Shown piece after piece: positions 11,368-21,136 of a stretch of DNA of 64,000 bases. The stretch's first letter is position 1; each line of letters begins with the position of its first letter. Where the stretch lies: positions 1-64,000 of the forward strand of contig NZ_BPET01000028.1 in assembly GCF_019654915.1 (NCBI RefSeq). The letters are read 5' to 3'. The stretch comes from Shewanella sp. MBTL60-007 (GTDB taxonomy: Bacteria > Pseudomonadota > Gammaproteobacteria > Enterobacterales > Shewanellaceae). The position numbers and the translations under genes were made by a program. Under the pieces are notes generated by a model. That model was not told the origin of the DNA and searched no databases. It worked only from the letters and a program-made list of their open reading frames with translations.

Positions 11368-12108
11368 ATGAAAAAGCAAGATATGACCTTTGGATTACAC
11401 GCTGTTGAAGCGGTCCTAAAAAACAGCCCAGAGCGTGTGATTGAAATGTGGGTACTGCAAGGTCGTGATGACGCAAGATTAACCCCAATCCTTGAAATTG
11501 CAGCCCAGTGGGGCGTGTCTGTACAGTATGCTTCTCGTAAAGCGCTGGACGAAAAGTCTGATGGTGGTCAGCATCAAGGTGTTGTGGCTAAAGTTAAACC
11601 TGCAAAGATCCTTAGTGATAATGATTTAGCTGCAATGCTCGAAAAGACTGAAGTGCCTTTCTTGCTAATTCTAGATGGCGTGACCGATCCACATAACTTA
11701 GGCGCGTGCTTACGCAATGCTGACGCTGCGGGTGTACACGGCGTTATTGTGCCAAAAGACAACTCAGTTGGTTTAACGCCTGTGGTGAGCAAAGTGGCTT
11801 GTGGCGCAGCAGAAGTGGTACCGCTATATCAAGTGACTAATCTTGCGCGCACTATGCGTAGCCTGCAAGAGAAAGGCGTGTGGATTATTGGTGCTGCCGG
11901 TGAAGCTGATTGTGAGCTTTATCAAGCTAGCCTAACAGGTCCGCTTGCTATCGCTATGGGCGCTGAAGGTAAAGGTTTACGCCGTTTGTCACGTGAAAGC
12001 TGCGATACTCTAGTGTCGATTCCAATGGCAGGTAGCGTTTCTAGCTTAAATGTTTCTGTAGCAACTGGTATTTGCTTGTTTGAAGCTGTACGTCAACGCC
12101 TAGCTTAG
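11368..12108 (+). CDS. rlmB: 23S rRNA 2'-O-methyltransferase RlmB (Gm2251)
   Basis: This SPOUT-fold enzyme methylates G2251 in the 23S rRNA P loop. The 246-residue protein has the N-terminal substrate-binding domain and the three SpoU motifs: [27 protein letters not shown] and [18 protein letters not shown]. It begins at the base after the rnr stop, the standard rnr-rlmB arrangement. A strong terminator follows. Confidence 0.97.
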   Translation: MKKQDMTFGLHAVEAVLKNSPERVIEMWVLQGRDDARLTPILEIAAQWGVSVQYASRKALDEKSDGGQHQGVVAKVKPAKILSDNDLAAMLEKTEVPFLLILDGVTDPHNLGACLRNADAAGVHGVIVPKDNSVGLTPVVSKVACGAAEVVPLYQVTNLARTMRSLQEKGVWIIGAAGEADCELYQASLTGPLAIAMGAEGKGLRRLSRESCDTLVSIPMAGSVSSLNVSVATGICLFEAVRQRLA

Positions 12109-12143
12109 TTGTTACGCTAGATTTTACGCCAAGCAATAAAACA

Positions 12144-12174
12144 ATGCCGATAAGGAAACCTTATCGGCATTTTT
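12144..12174 (+). terminator. Terminator of rnr-rlmB
   Basis: A 12-bp perfect stem (12144-12155 with 12159-12170), an AAA loop and four T residues. Confidence 0.93.
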
Positions 12175-12330
12175 GTAGCTGTAATTATTTATCATCGCGT
12201 TTCACAGACTTTGAAAGCTTAAATGAAACCCTTTGTTACACCATAAAAGGTGTCCACGCCTATCTGCTATTCAATTATTTATCGAAATACAGTAATTTAA
12301 GCTGACAAATTCTAATAACAGGATGTTTAC

Positions 12331-14418
12331 ATGCGTAATCAACTTTTATCTTTGTGTGTTCTAGGTGCTGTTACTGCTGCGCCAGTTTGCGCAGAAGAGG
12401 ATAAGTACCTTTGGCTTGAAGATGTTGAAGGGGCAAAGCCAATGGAATGGGTTAAGCAGCAAAATGCAGCTTCTGCCCAAGAGATTAAGGCATATGAAGA
12501 CTTTGATGAGTTAGTGAGTAATAGTCTGGCTATCTTGAATGACAAAGAACGTATTCCTTACGCAAGTCGGATTGGCGATTACTTATATAACTTCTGGAAG
12601 GACGAGAACCACGTTCGAGGCATCTACCGCAGAACCACTATGGAAGAGTATAAAAAGGCTTCACCCAAGTGGGAAACAGTGTTAGATATCGACAAGTTAG
12701 GCAAAGATGAGGGAGTCAACTGGGTCTATAAAGGTTTTAACTGTCGTTACCCTGAAAATGATCGCTGTTTTGTTTCTTTGTCACGTGGCGGCGCTGATGC
12801 AACCGAGGTACGCGAATTTGACCTCAATAGCCTTTCCTTCGTTGATAGCAAGCAGCAAGCATTCTTTCTCAAAGAGGCAAAGTCGAGTCTAAGCTGGATA
12901 GATAAAAATAACGTGTTTGTTGGCACCGACTTTGGTGAAAATAGCATGACAGACTCTGGTTACCCTAAGGTGGTTAAGCTTTGGCAGCGTGGTACTAACT
13001 TGTCTGAAGCCAAAACTGTTTTCAGCGGTGATAAGGCTTCGGTAGCCGTTTCTGGCTATGTGCTGTTTGACGGTGATAATTCTTTAGAGTTAGTTTCTGA
13101 GGCGTTAACTTTCTATACCGCTGAGCATTATGTTTACCGCGAGGGCAAGCTCACTCTACTGCCTCTACCAAAAGATGCAGAGCTGAAAGGTTTTTTTAAT
13201 GGTCAGCTTTATATCGAGTTAAAAAGCGATCTTAAAACTGGCAATGAGAGCTTTAGGCAAGGCAGCATTGTCTATGCTCCTGTAGACACGCTTATTGATC
13301 AAAAGCCGCAGTTTCAACTCTTAGTGGAGCCTTCGGCAACCGCATCCATTTCACAGGTTAAATTTACCAAGAGTGCAATTTTCGTTACTTGGTTAGATAA
13401 CGTAAAAGGCAAACTGGTACGTTACACCCAAGCTAAAGATGGCCAGTGGAAAAGTGCACAAGCGCCCTTTGATGCCAATGGCACCATTAGTGTGTTTGAT
13501 GTTGAGCGTGATAGTGATGACTTTTTTGTAAATTACACCAGTTTCTTAGAGCCTTCGAGTTTATATAGCTTTAATGCTGTGACCATGAAAGCCGAAAAGG
13601 TTAAAGGCATGAAGCAGCAGTTCAATGCCGAAAAGTTTGAAACTAAGCAGTATTTTGCTACTTCAAAAGATGGTACCAAGGTACCTTACTTCGTGGTGAT
13701 GGCCAAAGAGCTTAAACGTGATGGTAACAACCCCACCTTGCTTTATGGCTATGGTGGTTTCGAAGTTTCGTTACGCCCCTCATACTCTGCAACAATCGGT
13801 AAAAACTGGCTTGAGCAGGGCGGGGTTTATGTTTTGGCGAATATTCGAGGTGGGGGGGAATATGGTCCTGCTTGGCATCAAGCGGCGCTAAAGCAAAATC
13901 GGCATAAAGCCTACGAAGATTTTGAAGCGATTGCACAAGACTTGATAGCTAAAAAGATTACCTCAAGTGAACATCTAGGGATCCAAGGTGGCAGTAATGG
14001 CGGCTTGTTAATGGGGGCTGCCTTTACTCGCAAGCCAGAGCTTTATGGTGCGGTTGTTTGTCAGGTACCGTTACTGGATATGAAGCGTTACAACAAGCTT
14101 TTGGCTGGTGCCAGTTGGATGGGGGAATACGGGGATCCTGATATTGCTGAACAGTGGGATTATATTAAGACATTTTCGCCTTACCATAATCTAAAAGCGA
14201 ATACAGCATACCCGAAAGTGTTTTTTACCACCTCCACCCGCGATGATAGGGTTCACCCGGCTCATGCACGTAAGATGGTAGCTAAGATGGAAGGCATGGG
14301 AATTGATGTTTTGTATTATGAAAATATCGAAGGTGGACATGCAGGTGCGGCTGATAATAATCAAGCTGCTGAGCTTAAATCTATGGTTTACGCTTATCTA
14401 ATGCAGCAACTCAGGTAG
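12331..14418 (+). CDS. Secreted prolyl oligopeptidase family protease (S9A)
   Basis: A serine peptidase expected to cut short peptides after proline. The 695-residue protein has a signal peptide (about 1-21, cleavage near VCA), an N-terminal beta-propeller and a C-terminal alpha/beta hydrolase domain. The triad is visible as Ser555 in GGSNGG, the DDRV motif at 638-641 and His670 in GGHAG. The conserved GYGGFEVSL and ANIRGGGEYG segments mark S9A rather than S9B/C. It is likely periplasmic and stands as a single gene with its own terminator. Confidence 0.93.
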   Translation: MRNQLLSLCVLGAVTAAPVCAEEDKYLWLEDVEGAKPMEWVKQQNAASAQEIKAYEDFDELVSNSLAILNDKERIPYASRIGDYLYNFWKDENHVRGIYRRTTMEEYKKASPKWETVLDIDKLGKDEGVNWVYKGFNCRYPENDRCFVSLSRGGADATEVREFDLNSLSFVDSKQQAFFLKEAKSSLSWIDKNNVFVGTDFGENSMTDSGYPKVVKLWQRGTNLSEAKTVFSGDKASVAVSGYVLFDGDNSLELVSEALTFYTAEHYVYREGKLTLLPLPKDAELKGFFNGQLYIELKSDLKTGNESFRQGSIVYAPVDTLIDQKPQFQLLVEPSATASISQVKFTKSAIFVTWLDNVKGKLVRYTQAKDGQWKSAQAPFDANGTISVFDVERDSDDFFVNYTSFLEPSSLYSFNAVTMKAEKVKGMKQQFNAEKFETKQYFATSKDGTKVPYFVVMAKELKRDGNNPTLLYGYGGFEVSLRPSYSATIGKNWLEQGGVYVLANIRGGGEYGPAWHQAALKQNRHKAYEDFEAIAQDLIAKKITSSEHLGIQGGSNGGLLMGAAFTRKPELYGAVVCQVPLLDMKRYNKLLAGASWMGEYGDPDIAEQWDYIKTFSPYHNLKANTAYPKVFFTTSTRDDRVHPAHARKMVAKMEGMGIDVLYYENIEGGHAGAADNNQAAELKSMVYAYLMQQLR

Positions 14419-14439
14419 CCATTTGCTGTATTGGTTATG

Positions 14440-14467
14440 AAGGGCAGGCTCTGCGGAGTTTGCCCTT
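14440..14467. terminator. Bidirectional terminator between convergent genes
   Basis: A stem AAGGGCA (14440-14446) pairs with TGCCCTT (14461-14467) between the convergent peptidase and DUF481 genes, with an AT-rich stretch following on the plus strand. Confidence 0.7.
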
Positions 14468-14487
14468 ATTTATTTTAACTTCAGCGG

Positions 14488-15231
14488 CTATTGAAAGGTA
14501 TAGAGCAGATTAAAGGTCGTGATGGTATCGGTTTGCTTGGAGCCTTCTGGTACCACTTCTGTGTATTTTACATTGACGCCGATTTTAAATGCCCAGTCTT
14601 GGAAGAGGGTATTCTTGTAGCTGGTATCTAGCGTTAGCGTATTGTTGTCTTCACCGGTTTCGGCAGTAAGATCGGCATTAAGGCTAGTGTACTCCTGCAG
14701 CTTCATCTCAAATTTAGCGGCAGTACGGAGGATAACGTCTTTATTGGCTTCGGGGATGGGGGCATCGTCTGTCGCTATCGGTAAGTTATATCGATAACCC
14801 GGACCGATTTCTAAACTGAGTTTGGTTTTAGAGGTACTTACAGCATCGAAACCATAACCACCAGAAACCGTAGAGATGCGGGTATAACTACCAAATTGAT
14901 CCCAAGTAAAATCGCCACGTCCAAAAAAGTAACCGTGGTTTATCTTATAGCTAGACTGCAATTGCAGATCATATTTTTCGGCGGTCGTTTTTTCATTATC
15001 GGCAGCGAAATAGGCTCGAATCGTTCCCTCTTGCCTCATTTGGTTGGTGTCATATACGACTTTGGTTCTACCGTTAAAGCTACTTGACTCTGTATTTCCC
15101 GTGTTGAGCTGAAAACCCGCCTCTATTTCGGCAGTAATGTCGCTAGGGGGCTCTTGGTAATCAGGGGGGACTAAGGCGAAGGCGAACTGTGAGCACAAAA
15201 GACCAAATACAATAATGAGAGTTTTTAGCAT
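14488..15231 (-). CDS. DUF481 outer-membrane protein (YdiY-like)
   Basis: A 247-residue protein with a signal peptide (about 1-19). A series of alternating amphipathic strands (for example EIEAGFQLNTGNTESSSFNG) ends in Phe/Gln, typical of outer-membrane barrels. The GNT-containing first strand and salt-related family members (YdiY) support DUF481. Its function is not established. Confidence 0.82.
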   Translation of the reverse strand: MLKTLIIVFGLLCSQFAFALVPPDYQEPPSDITAEIEAGFQLNTGNTESSSFNGRTKVVYDTNQMRQEGTIRAYFAADNEKTTAEKYDLQLQSSYKINHGYFFGRGDFTWDQFGSYTRISTVSGGYGFDAVSTSKTKLSLEIGPGYRYNLPIATDDAPIPEANKDVILRTAAKFEMKLQEYTSLNADLTAETGEDNNTLTLDTSYKNTLFQDWAFKIGVNVKYTEVVPEGSKQTDTITTFNLLYTFQ

Positions 15232-15443
15232 TCTTCTTATTCTTGATGTTGTTTGGAGTGAGGAGCATCATTTTTGTCTTAGCGACATAATACCTAGAAT
15301 CAGCTTATGCGCAAACTAGATTGTATTAGCTTTACAGCTTATATCGGGGTTATTGGGATCTAGGACAGATGTGAGGCAGATGCATTGTTTCTCGAGTATT
15401 TTTTGCATCAAGGAGCAGCGTTACTAGACTGGTTAATAATTGC

Positions 15444-15566
15444 TTGAATTCTAGCTTGAGTTTATGTAATATTCCGCGGCTTAATTCAGTCACTTTAATT
15501 AGTTCCTTGCCTCTATTAGGTCTGACTGAGCCAACAACGAGGCTAGATAACCGTAAGGAGCAAAAA
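15444..15566 (+). promoter_or_regulatory. rpsF operon promoter and leader (candidate S6:S18 site)
   Basis: TTGAAT at 15444-15449 and TAATAT at 15467-15472 are separated by 17 bp, a good sigma-70 promoter. The leader of about 90 nt holds a possible stem GCCTC (15509-15513) with GAGGC (15539-15543), and an ACCG element just before the AAGGAG ribosome site at 15555-15560. S6:S18 autoregulation through such leaders is known in many bacteria; its presence here is an inference. Confidence 0.55.
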
Positions 15567-15980
15567 ATGCGTCATTATGAAATCGTATTTTTAGTTCACC
15601 CTGATCAGAGTGAACAAGTGCCAGGTATGATCGAACGTTACACGGGTATTCTTACCCAAGCTGGCGGTCAAATCCACCGTTTAGAAGACTGGGGCCGTCG
15701 TCAATTGGCTTACCCAATCATCGAATTGCATAAAGCTCACTATGTTCTTATGAACGTAGAGACTACTGCAGAAGCGGTTGAAGAACTTGAAACAGCTTTC
15801 CGTTTCAACGACGCTGTTTTGCGTAGCATGGTTATGCGTACTAAAGCTGCCATCACTGAAGCATCTCCAATGGCTAAAGCTAAAGACGAGCGCGACACAC
15901 GTCGTTCATCTGAAGAGCGTGCACCACGTGCAGAAGCTGCTGAAGAAGTAGAAGAAAGCGCTGAAAACACTGCTGAGTAA
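15567..15980 (+). CDS. rpsF: 30S ribosomal protein S6
   Basis: A small-subunit protein that binds S18. The true start is ATG 15567 ([20 protein letters not shown]), preceded by AAGGAG at 15555-15560. The longer open frame upstream is leader sequence. The 137-residue protein ends in an acidic Glu-rich tail, as in gammaproteobacterial S6. It is the first gene of rpsF-priB-rpsR-rplI. Confidence 0.97.
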   Translation: MRHYEIVFLVHPDQSEQVPGMIERYTGILTQAGGQIHRLEDWGRRQLAYPIIELHKAHYVLMNVETTAEAVEELETAFRFNDAVLRSMVMRTKAAITEASPMAKAKDERDTRRSSEERAPRAEAAEEVEESAENTAE

Positions 15981-15986
15981 GTTTTT

Positions 15987-16531
<545 letters not shown>

Positions 16532-16558
16532 TACTGCATTAATTCAGAGGAATATATA

Positions 16559-17011
16559 ATGAACGTTATTTTACTTGATAAAATCGCTAACCTAGGCAAC
16601 TTGGGTGACCAAGTTTCTGTAAAAGCTGGTTACGCACGTAACTTCCTTTTACCACAAGGTAAAGCTGTTGTTGCTAATGCTGCTAACACTGAAGTTTTTG
16701 AAGCACGTCGTGCTGAACTAGAAGCTAAGTTAGCTGCTGATCTAGCTGCTGCTACTCAACGCGCTGACAAAATCAACGCTCTTGAGTCTGTTGTTATCGC
16801 TTCTAAAGCTGGTGACGAAGGCAAGCTATTCGGTTCAATTGGCAACCGTGATATCGCTGATGCAGTTACAGCTGCAGGTGTTGAACTAGCTAAGAGCGAA
16901 GTTCGTCTTCCACTAGGTGCTATCCGCACTACTGGTGAATTCGAAGTTGAAGTTCAAGTTCACACTGAAGTTAAAGCAATCGTTAAACTATCTGTAGTTG
17001 CAGAAGCTTAA
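16559..17011 (+). CDS. rplI: 50S ribosomal protein L9
   Basis: An elongated two-domain protein reaching out from the L1 stalk. The 150 residues include the N-terminal [19 protein letters not shown] signature, a central helix and the C-terminal domain with KLFGSIG. It is the last gene of the operon and has AGAGGAA upstream of the start. Confidence 0.98.
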   Translation: MNVILLDKIANLGNLGDQVSVKAGYARNFLLPQGKAVVANAANTEVFEARRAELEAKLAADLAAATQRADKINALESVVIASKAGDEGKLFGSIGNRDIADAVTAAGVELAKSEVRLPLGAIRTTGEFEVEVQVHTEVKAIVKLSVVAEA

Positions 17012-17042
17012 TAATTTGCTCTAAGCAAATGCTTTAATTAGA

Positions 17043-17077
17043 AACGCCGTACTAATTTATTAGTGCGGCGTTTTTTT
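17043..17077 (+). terminator. Terminator of the rpsF-rplI operon
   Basis: A 13-bp stem with one G-U pair (17043-17055 with 17060-17072) and a run of seven T residues. Confidence 0.93.
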
Positions 17078-17085
17078 ATGCCTAA

Positions 17086-17126
17086 AAAGCAGGGAAAGCA
17101 GGGAAAGCAGGGAAAGCAGGGAAAGC
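17086..17126. repeat. 9-bp tandem repeat AAAGCAGGG, 4.6 copies
   Basis: Four identical copies of AAAGCAGGG plus a five-base partial copy lie directly after the rplI terminator in non-coding DNA. This looks like a small variable-number repeat. Confidence 0.95.
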
Positions 17127-17135
17127 TATTTTATT

Positions 17136-17157
17136 GTAGGTCGGGCTTTAGCCCGTC
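17136..17157 (+). repeat. REP-like palindrome with GTAG head
   Basis: GTAG is followed by a short palindrome CGGGCT-TT-AGCCCG and ends in TC. A GTAG-type tetranucleotide at the foot of a GC hairpin is the signature of REP elements mobilised by RAYT transposases. Only one copy is seen in the window and no transposase is nearby. Confidence 0.6.
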
Positions 17158-17243
17158 AGTATTATTGGCAAAGTAAGCTTATTACTGACCTAGATATCAA
17201 GATGAAGAAAATAGGGCAGCCAGACTCATTTAAAGGGCAAATA

Positions 17244-17275
17244 AAAAGGCATATAAGCGAACTAATATGCCTTTT
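17244..17275. terminator. Bidirectional terminator downstream of the S46 peptidase
   Basis: An 11-bp perfect stem (17244-17254 with 17265-17275) with A and T runs on the outer arms lies 20 bp beyond the S46 stop on the minus strand. Confidence 0.8.
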
Positions 17276-17294
17276 AGTTACTTGTAGATCTGAA

Positions 17295-19514
17295 TTAGTT
17301 GTTCACTAAATCTAGCTCTTCAATTAGGTTTTGGGCGTTATCCACTTCATCCATCATCCACAGGATATAGCGAATATCCACGTGTACTGCGCGGGTGATG
17401 GTTGGGTTAAAGAACCAGTCTTTAGTAATGGCTTCGTAAGTCGAGTCGAAGTTTAGACCCACTAACTCCCCTTTGCCGTTAAACACAGGTGATCCTGAGT
17501 TGCCGCCAGTGGTGTCAACACTTGATAGGAAGTTTACCGGTACCGAGCCAAACTCTTCTGGCTTATCTAAGCAAGAGAACAAGCGGCATAACCAAGACGC
17601 GGGATCTTGATATACGCTTTCAACGGCATGAGTACCGTAACGCTTAGCTTTAATGGCCTCTAATAGCTTAGCTGGTGCGTTAAATGGCTCAACGCCAGTG
17701 TGTTTTGCGGTAATGCCTTCTAAGCGCGTAAAAGGCTGCTTGTATAGTGCATCTGCAGATTGATAACCATCGACCATACCGTAGGTAATACGCAGCGTAC
17801 CGTTAGCGTCTGGGTATACTGGCCAGCCATTGGCCTTGTTGTAAGCGATAATGGCTTTCATATAGTCAGGACGCGCTTTAGACAGCTTTCCTGCTAAGGT
17901 CTTAGCATCTTTCTCTGCCTGCATATTTTGCGGGTAAAGCGCTACTGCAAGGCGAATAAAGGGATCGGCGCTAGTTTCAAAGGCTTCTGCGTCAGCGTCC
18001 ATCCAAGCTAGGCGTTTTTGTTTATCGGTTAGCGAGCTAAGAGCGTACAAGGCATCAAGTTTTTCGCTTAAGCTGACTTCACTGTCGCCTTCGTTAAGTA
18101 TCGCATCAAGCTCTGCTACGCGATTATCTTGGGCAAGATAGGCTTCTAAGTCTTGCATCCATAGGGTTTTATCAACGCTAATGGCAAAACTAGAATCTAG
18201 GCGCTTAAGGCGAGCCTTAAACATTTTCATGTCGCGTTGTTGATAACCTTCCTCACGCTCGGCATCGGTTTTTTGCTTCTCTTTGGCTAAGCGATATAGC
18301 TTATTGGCTGTGGCCAGCAGTTCGCTGCTTTGGGCATTATTAAAGTAGTAACGACCTTGACGTTGCTTGCGCTGCTCAACCAGTAGCGTTTCTAGTTGGT
18401 CAAATTGCGCTTGAAATGACTGGTACTCGGCATCTTTAGCTAACCATGCAAGGAAATCATCTTCGCGGCTTTGCTTAATGCCAGTAATATCGGTGGCTTT
18501 AAAACCGTCAAGCAAACCGTTGTATTTCTTCATCCGGTTGGCCATGCCTGCTAACGTGCCTGCATATTTGATCTTAACGTCTTTATCGTTCGCGCTCATG
18601 GCTTCGATAGTGTCGATACGAAGCTGGTAGCGCTCAGCAAGAGTTGGGTATAGCCAGTCGCTGGCAAACTCAAGCTCGCTGGTTAAACGGTAGCGACTGG
18701 TTGAACCTGGGTAACCCGCTACAAACACACCATCGCCTGCTTTAACGCCGTCGGCATTAACTTTTAAATAGCTCTTAGGCACGTAAGGTACGTTATCTTC
18801 AGCGTAGGCTGCTGGCTTACCATCTTTACCTACGTAGGCACGTAAGAAGGTAAAATCTGCTGAGTGACGTGGATACTCGTAGTTATCGATATCACCACCA
18901 AAAGCACCTGCACTTTCAGGTGGCGCGTACACTAGGCGTACGTCACGAATAATTAACTGTTTAATTAGGTAGTATTCAAGACCATTATGGAAGCTTCTTA
19001 CTGAGCAGCGATAGTTATCATCGCTTTCACACTCTTTAATTAGTGCTTTGCGATTGGCTTGAATGTTCTCATAACGTTTAAGAGGGTCTTCACCGATATC
19101 TTTTTTTACCTGCTCCGATACATCGGTTACCGCTTCAGTAATATATAAACGCTCATTAGGGCCGGCGCTAGGCTCTTTATCTTTACTGGTTGCTAAAAAG
19201 CCATCTGCAAGATAGTTATGCTCTTTTTTGCTGTTATATTGAATAGCACGGTAGGCGCAATGATGGTTTGTGACAACTAAGCCTTGGGGCGAAACAAAAC
19301 TGGCGGTACAATAGCCCAGTCCAACTACAGCATTCATTGGGTAGCTGGTTAAGTCCGCTAACTGTTTAGCCGGAATGTCGATGCCACGCTCGCTGAGCTT
19401 ATCGGCGATAGACGGCATTTGATAGGGTTGCCATTGTCCTTCATCGGCCAATGCCACAGCTGATGGCAGCATCCCTGTAGAGAGAGCGATGGCGGCGATC
19501 AATGCATTGCGCAT
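17295..19514 (-). CDS. S46 dipeptidyl peptidase, DPP11 type
   Basis: An exopeptidase that removes N-terminal dipeptides in the periplasm and supports growth on peptides. The 739-residue protein has a signal peptide (about 1-23). His85 lies in VTNHHC, the acidic region is DIDNYEYPRHSADF, and Ser673 lies in TTGGNSGSP. The residue 18 positions after the catalytic serine decides specificity in this family: Gly marks DPP7, Arg or Ser marks the Asp/Glu-specific DPP11. Here it is Ser691, so I infer DPP11 specificity. The start ATG has AAGGAA upstream. Confidence 0.92.
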   Translation of the reverse strand: MRNALIAAIALSTGMLPSAVALADEGQWQPYQMPSIADKLSERGIDIPAKQLADLTSYPMNAVVGLGYCTASFVSPQGLVVTNHHCAYRAIQYNSKKEHNYLADGFLATSKDKEPSAGPNERLYITEAVTDVSEQVKKDIGEDPLKRYENIQANRKALIKECESDDNYRCSVRSFHNGLEYYLIKQLIIRDVRLVYAPPESAGAFGGDIDNYEYPRHSADFTFLRAYVGKDGKPAAYAEDNVPYVPKSYLKVNADGVKAGDGVFVAGYPGSTSRYRLTSELEFASDWLYPTLAERYQLRIDTIEAMSANDKDVKIKYAGTLAGMANRMKKYNGLLDGFKATDITGIKQSREDDFLAWLAKDAEYQSFQAQFDQLETLLVEQRKQRQGRYYFNNAQSSELLATANKLYRLAKEKQKTDAEREEGYQQRDMKMFKARLKRLDSSFAISVDKTLWMQDLEAYLAQDNRVAELDAILNEGDSEVSLSEKLDALYALSSLTDKQKRLAWMDADAEAFETSADPFIRLAVALYPQNMQAEKDAKTLAGKLSKARPDYMKAIIAYNKANGWPVYPDANGTLRITYGMVDGYQSADALYKQPFTRLEGITAKHTGVEPFNAPAKLLEAIKAKRYGTHAVESVYQDPASWLCRLFSCLDKPEEFGSVPVNFLSSVDTTGGNSGSPVFNGKGELVGLNFDSTYEAITKDWFFNPTITRAVHVDIRYILWMMDEVDNAQNLIEELDLVNN

Positions 19515-19637
19515 GTTCTTTCCTTAATATTGTTATAGTATTTTTCTTAGTGCAGGTCGTTAGATGTTAAATACCTGCTTTGCTTGACCCCAGTTTTATA
19601 CCACATTTTGCTTAAACGTTGGAAATTTGGAGATTTA

Positions 19638-21044
19638 ATGTCACAACAACGCGCCTTTAAGGGCAAAGAGAAACCAAGAGATCTTCAGATGGACGCGCTG
19701 AAGATGCCGCCGCATTCAATTGAAGCTGAACAATCGGTTCTCGGTGGTTTGATGTTGGACTCTGACGCTTGGGACCGAGTGGCTGAGGCCGTCGTAAAAG
19801 AAGACTTCTATTCGCGTGCCCACGGCACTATTTTCACTGCGATGGAATCTTTGATCAGCGCCGGTCAACCGATCGACTTAATTACCGTATCTGAGCAGCT
19901 TGAGCTTGAAGATCAGCTCGAGGATGTGGGTGGCTTTGCTTATATCGGTGAAATCGCTAAAAACACGCCGAGTGCCGGTAACATTCACTCATATGCCGAT
20001 ATCGTACGTGAGCGTGCGGTGGTACGCGATATGATTAAGGTGGCTAACGAAATTGCTGATGCAGGTTTCAATCCTGAAGGGCGTAACTCAAGTGAACTGC
20101 TTGATTTAGCTGAAACCAAAGTTTTTAAAATTGCCGAGCAGCGCGCTAACGCTAACGAAGGCCCTGAGGGCATAAAAGCGATTCTAGAAAAGACCGTTGA
20201 TAAGATTGAAGAGCTGTATAACAACCCAACCAGTGGTGTAACGGGCGTGTCGAGTGGCTTTGGCGACTTAGATAAGATGACCGCAGGCTTCCAGTCTGGT
20301 GACTTGATTATTGTCGCGGCACGTCCATCTATGGGTAAAACCACCTTTGCGATGAACTTGTGTGAGCAAGCGGCGCTACACGAAGACAAACCCGTGCTCA
20401 TCTTCAGCTTGGAGATGCCTTCAGAACAGATCATGATGCGTATGTTGGCCTCTTTAGGCCGTGTCGATCAGACCAAAATTCGTACCGGTCAGCTAGATGA
20501 TGACGATTGGGCGCGCGTATCATCGACCATGGGCATTATGCTAGAGCAGGGTAAGATGTATATCGATGACGGCTCAGGCCTAACACCTACTGAAGTTCGA
20601 AGCCGTGCACGACGTATTGCCCGTGAATATGGCGGTCTGTCGATGATTATGATCGATTACCTTCAGTTGATGCAGGTACCCGCACTAAAAGATAACCGTA
20701 CTTTGGAGATCTCAGAGATTTCGCGCTCGCTTAAAGCTTTGGCGAAAGAGCTCGAAATCCCGGTTATTGCACTATCACAGCTTAACCGCTCGCTTGAGCA
20801 ACGTGCCGATAAACGCCCTGTTAACTCGGATCTGCGTGAATCGGGCGCGATTGAGCAGGATGCGGATTTGATCATGTTTATTTATCGTGATGAAGTGTAT
20901 AACGATGACTCTGAAGATAAAGGCACTGCTGAAATCATTATTGGTAAGCAGCGTAACGGCCCGATTGGGCGTGTACGCTTAACCTTCCAAGGGCAATTCT
21001 CACGTTTTGATAACTACGCTGGCCCACAATTCGAAGAGGATTAA
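19638..21044 (+). CDS. dnaB: Replicative DNA helicase DnaB
   Basis: The hexameric 5'-3' helicase at the replication fork. The 468-residue protein has the N-terminal primase-interacting domain and a RecA-like core with Walker A ARPSMGKTT (about 228-236), Walker B MIMIDYLQLM and the DLRESGAIEQDAD segment. I start at ATG 19638 with TTGGAG upstream, not the longer frame from 19584. No intein is present. A terminator separates it from alr. Confidence 0.97.
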   Translation: MSQQRAFKGKEKPRDLQMDALKMPPHSIEAEQSVLGGLMLDSDAWDRVAEAVVKEDFYSRAHGTIFTAMESLISAGQPIDLITVSEQLELEDQLEDVGGFAYIGEIAKNTPSAGNIHSYADIVRERAVVRDMIKVANEIADAGFNPEGRNSSELLDLAETKVFKIAEQRANANEGPEGIKAILEKTVDKIEELYNNPTSGVTGVSSGFGDLDKMTAGFQSGDLIIVAARPSMGKTTFAMNLCEQAALHEDKPVLIFSLEMPSEQIMMRMLASLGRVDQTKIRTGQLDDDDWARVSSTMGIMLEQGKMYIDDGSGLTPTEVRSRARRIAREYGGLSMIMIDYLQLMQVPALKDNRTLEISEISRSLKALAKELEIPVIALSQLNRSLEQRADKRPVNSDLRESGAIEQDADLIMFIYRDEVYNDDSEDKGTAEIIIGKQRNGPIGRVRLTFQGQFSRFDNYAGPQFEED

Positions 21045-21087
21045 TTATTGTCCATAAAGTCATTTAGGGACCATGATTAATTACAAT

Positions 21088-21115
21088 AGAGCCTCATAGA
21101 GGCTCTTACTTTTTA
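21088..21115 (+). terminator. Hairpin terminator between dnaB and alr
   Basis: An 8-bp stem AGAGCCTC/GAGGCTCT with a 3-nt loop is followed by a T-rich stretch, 44 bp after the dnaB stop. Confidence 0.82.
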
Positions 21116-21136
21116 ATAGATATAACAAGGTTAGTT

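Noticed and set aside
11138-11371. Open frame in the basic tail of rnr
   Set aside because: A low-complexity Lys-rich tail reads open in other frames by composition alone.
15444-15566. N-terminal extension of S6
   Set aside because: The AAGGAG site and family alignment place the start at 15567; the region is promoter and leader.
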